Origin: CAYSPU01 sp964432995
Lineage (GTDB): Bacteria; Verrucomicrobiota; Verrucomicrobiia; Limisphaerales; JAHDYP01
Assembly (NCBI GenBank): GCA_964432995.1
Contig: CAYSPU010000064.1
Location: 1-24,697, forward strand
Reading direction: 5' to 3'
Length of the DNA: 24,697 nucleotides
The notes beneath the pieces were generated by a model that was given only the letters and a program-made list of their open reading frames with translations, searched no databases and was not told the origin of the DNA. Positions within the stretch are counted from its first letter, which is position 1, and each line of letters opens with the position of its first letter. Of the stretch, positions 22,702 through 24,697 are shown in pieces. A program made the position numbers and the translations under genes.

Positions 22702-23477
22702 GCCGGCGCGCGGGCGCGAGCGGCAGATCGAGTTGCTCCTCCTGCCCGAGCGCACGGGCGTCGATCCCCATCTCCCGGAGCGTGCGGGCGAAGTCCGCCG
22801 CAAAACCGTGCACGGTGTAGACGCGGCGTGGCTGCACCCGTTCCACAAACTCGAGCAGCTCCGGGTAGTCGGCGTGGTCGCTCAACGGAAAGGCGGCATC
22901 CACTTTGGCGCGGAAGCGGAATCCGCGGTCGAGCGCCCAGCCGGTGACCCAGGCACAGCGGATGCGACCGGAGGCGCGGAGGGCCTCGAGTTTCGCCGAG
23001 CCCGGGGGACTGAGGACCACGTGACCCGCGGCGCATTCCGGCTCGAAACGGGTGTAGGGGGGGAACGACTGCCCGAGTTCTTCGTAGACCCGGGTGTAGC
23101 GGTGGACGGATTCGTCCAGGGCCAGGGGCAGGGCGGCATCGGCCAGACCGCGGAGGAGCGCCTGGCTCTTGCCCAGGGCATACGCCAGGAGCACGGGCGT
23201 TTCCCGGCGGTCGAGGGTTTCCCGGCAGAAGCGAACGATCTCCGCCAGAACCGTGGACGGCGGCGGGAACACATACTGCGGCCGGCCGAAGGTGGTTTCC
23301 ATGACCAGGTAATCTGCGGCGCGGGGTTCGCATGGTTCGGCCGAGAGGCCGGGCCGTAGCTTGAAGTCGCCAGTGTAAAGGAGCGATTCGCCTTCCGCTT
23401 CGATCAGCGCCATGGCGCTGCCGAGGATGTGCCCGGCGGGCAGCAGGGTAATCGTGAACGGCACTTCGCCCGGGTGA
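22601..23477 (-). CDS. Metallo-beta-lactamase-fold exonuclease, C-terminal part (cut by gap)
   Basis: The frame enters from the N gap at 23477 (HPGEVPFTITLLPAGHILGSAMALIE) and carries LLYTGDFKL, METTFGRPQY and a beta-CASP region (VLLAYALGKSQALL), with zinc-ligand-type motifs AFPLSDHADYPELLEFV and VYTVHGFAADFA. This matches the C-terminal two thirds of the ligase-associated or mRNA-3'-end-processing-like exonuclease family. The family's usual end is near LGQEEQLDLPL (about 22725). The arginine-rich tail down to 22601 overlaps the epimerase gene and may be a read-through artefact. The N-terminal HxHxDH part is missing here but present across the gap in a diverged copy. Confidence 0.8.
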
Positions 23478-23487
23478 NNNNNNNNNN
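23478..23487. other. Assembly gap (10 N) between diverged copies of one gene
   Basis: Ten Ns separate two stretches that encode the same protein segment, at 23287-23477 and 23529-23700. The right edge (23488-23530) is unusually AT-rich for this window and does not fit the expected protein. Confidence 0.97.
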
Positions 23488-24001
23488 TTTTTACCGCTAC
23501 CAGCTACCCCGGAAAATATGGTTTAATTCCGAAGGTGGTTTCGATGATCAGGGTGTCGGCGGGCTGGGGTTCGCAGGCTTCCGCCGCCCAACCGGATCGC
23601 AGCTTGAAATCCCCGGTGTAGAGCACGCGCGGTCCATCGCCTTCCACGAGGGCCATGGCGCTGCCGAGGATGTGACCCGCGGGAAAGAGAGTGATCCGCC
23701 AGGGAACGCCGTCCGTCTCCCGGGGCAGGGGGCAGCGGAAGTCCAATTGGTGTGCGCGCCGTTCGCCGGGGAGGCGGACGCGCATGAGGCGGGCCGTGGC
23801 GGCGGTGCAGACCGGTTCGGGGTGGCGGGCGGTGTGATCGCTGTGCGCGTGGCTTACGAAGACATGATGCGGCGGCGCCTGGACGCGCCGGGGGTCGAGC
23901 CACAGGCGCAACCCCGGCAGCACCATGCCCGCGGGTTGTTCTTGTGGTGTCCACGCGTCCGCGTCGGATGCCTTTCCAGCCGTCGCTCTCATTCGCCGCA
24001 T
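23488..24001 (-). CDS. Metallo-beta-lactamase-fold exonuclease, N-terminal part (cut by gap)
   Basis: This starts at ATG 24001, or ATG 23992. It has GLRLWLDPRRVQAPPHH, then the zinc motif HVFVSHAHSDHTARH (HxHxDH), ITLFPAGHILGSAMALVEG, VLYTGDFKLRSG and IETTFG, after which the frame becomes odd (IKPYFPG) and stops at 23504 next to the gap. It is the N-terminal half of the same kind of exonuclease as the fragment on the left. The last 60 or so residues repeat what the left fragment begins with, at roughly 70% identity by eye. Either these are tandem paralogs or the scaffold joins two strains. Confidence 0.8.
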
Positions 24002-24068
24002 GCTCTAGCCGTTAAAGCGCGCGCGGGGAAGGCTTCGTTTGCGTGGCGCCGGGCTTGCCGCTCGGGTA

Positions 24069-24098
24069 TTGACGGCTCGGCGGAGTTTCGGGCAGGCT
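24069..24098 (+). promoter_or_regulatory. Possible promoter of the RRM protein gene
   Basis: TTGACG (24069-24074) and CAGGCT (24093-24098) are 18 bp apart, resembling the TTGACC-18-TAGGCT pair before the DUF6786-like gene. The -10 lacks the first T. It lies 67 bp before ATG 24166. Confidence 0.3.
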
Positions 24099-24165
24099 TC
24101 AGCGCGCACGAAGTATCTGTGGTGGTGCTCGACGCCCGGGTGAGCTTCGCGCGGTGACCAAGACT

Positions 24166-24462
24166 ATGAGTAACGACGCAAGACTGTTCGTAGGCAATCT
24201 CTCCTATCACACGACCGAGAGTGAACTGCAGGATCTGTTTTCGCAGGCGGGGGTGGTGACCTCCGCGGCCATTGTTTTTGACAAGTTCACCGGGCGCTCG
24301 CGCGGCTTCGCGTTCGTGGAATTCGCCAGCGCGGAGGAAGCGGCGCGGGCCGTCGAGATGTTTCACGGTCAGGAATGCGGCGGACGCCAACTGACGGTCA
24401 ATGTGGCGCGTCCGCGCGAGGAGCGCGGGGCCGGCGCGCCCCGGGGCGGGGTGCGCGCGTGA
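24166..24462 (+). CDS. Single-RRM RNA-binding protein
   Basis: This encodes 98 residues. It is one RNA recognition motif with RNP2 (RLFVGNLSY, residues 5-13) and RNP1 (RSRGFAFVEF, about 45-54), followed by a short Arg/Gly-rich tail (RPREERGAGAPRGGVRA). Such small proteins bind single-stranded RNA and are often cold-induced in cyanobacteria and other bacteria; the role here is unknown. ATG 24166 was chosen because the domain begins right after it; GTG 24154 would add four residues. Acts in the cytoplasm. It is followed 58 bp later by a gene with its own promoter. Confidence 0.9.
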   Translation: MSNDARLFVGNLSYHTTESELQDLFSQAGVVTSAAIVFDKFTGRSRGFAFVEFASAEEAARAVEMFHGQECGGRQLTVNVARPREERGAGAPRGGVRA

Positions 24463-24474
24463 GCTGATTCGCCA

Positions 24475-24503
24475 TTGACACTGGCAGGATGCAATCCTAG
24501 CTT
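24475..24503 (+). promoter_or_regulatory. Promoter of the last gene
   Basis: A perfect TTGACA (24475-24480), 17-bp spacer and TAGCTT (24498-24503). The -10 ends 17 bp before ATG 24521, which leaves a leader of only about 10 nt. No ribosome binding site is visible. Confidence 0.6.
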
Positions 24504-24520
24504 GAGCCACGATTTGCCAT

Positions 24521-24697
24521 ATGTCCGATAACGACTCAACACCTCCGGCGGGCGCGATTCCGCCCAAACCTCCGGAAGCGGCCAAGGTGCAGCCGAAGAA
24601 GGAAACCGTCCGCATCAATCTGCCCCCCAAGCCGACCGCGGTTCCGACGATCAAGATTCCGGCACCGGCGGCGGCGCCACCGGCCGCGAAGGCGGCG
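24521..24697 (+). CDS. Conserved hypothetical, Pro/Ala-rich N-terminus (3' end outside window)
   Basis: The first 59 residues are visible: MSDNDSTPPAGAIPPKPPEA, then KVQPKKETVRINLPPKPTAV and a Pro/Ala-rich stretch. I associate the KKETVRINLPPKP segment with a conserved Verrucomicrobiota protein of unknown function, often with low-complexity PA repeats. There is no signal peptide in the visible part. It has its own TTGACA promoter. The length and any later domain cannot be seen. Confidence 0.75.
   Translation, partial: MSDNDSTPPAGAIPPKPPEAAKVQPKKETVRINLPPKPTAVPTIKIPAPAAAPPAAKAA

Noticed and set aside
20890..22848. A 652-residue minus-strand open frame over the RAYT and epimerase region
   Set aside because: It is a composite of repeats and antisense of the epimerase. 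The RAYT in another frame has all expected motifs.

Overview
The window looks like a high-GC Verrucomicrobiota chromosome fragment, probably from a metagenome assembly. Support for this: two GH172 (DUF2961) hydrolases next to a DUF608/GH116-type enzyme, a XylR-type regulator, an M16 peptidase pair, a RAYT transposase, a start fragment with a KKETVRINLPPK stretch that I associate with Verrucomicrobiota, and the many intergenic repeats seen in that phylum. Two runs of exactly 10 N (9237-9246, 23478-23487) are scaffold gaps. The phylum call is inference.

Layout. Positions 1-9600 form a minus-strand carbohydrate locus. In transcription order it holds a Tat-exported DUF608/GH116-type enzyme (with a frameshift near 6915), two GH172 paralogs, a DUF6786-like secreted protein and the start of a FucP-like sugar permease. 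A divergent plus-strand set follows (9761-16116): PIG-L deacetylase, NagB-like sugar-phosphate isomerase/deaminase, ceramidase-like secreted protein, XylR-type regulator and Gfo/Idh/MocA oxidoreductase. Together these suggest import and breakdown of a furanoside- or amino-sugar-containing glycan, with control by the XylR-type protein. The substrate is not shown by the sequence.

From 16540 to 20530 the minus strand carries a nitroreductase and a two-gene M16 peptidase operon, catalytic subunit first and then a partner lacking the zinc motif. At 20579-21531 a complete RAYT gene lies between copies of a roughly 92-bp repeat whose hairpins have GGAG feet. A dipeptide epimerase follows on the plus strand. 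A beta-lactamase-fold exonuclease gene is broken at the second gap, where about 180 bp of it is present twice in diverged form. The window ends with an RRM protein and the start of a Verrucomicrobiota-type hypothetical.

The most interesting layer is non-coding. I see three families of REPIN-like elements: paired inverted hairpins with GTAG or GGAG feet, in 9 full or partial copies, one family bracketing the RAYT. There are also tandem repeats of period 22, 10 and 8 bp. Several of these repeats sit exactly where the N-terminus of a secreted protein begins, so the frames of four exported proteins run through repeat DNA.
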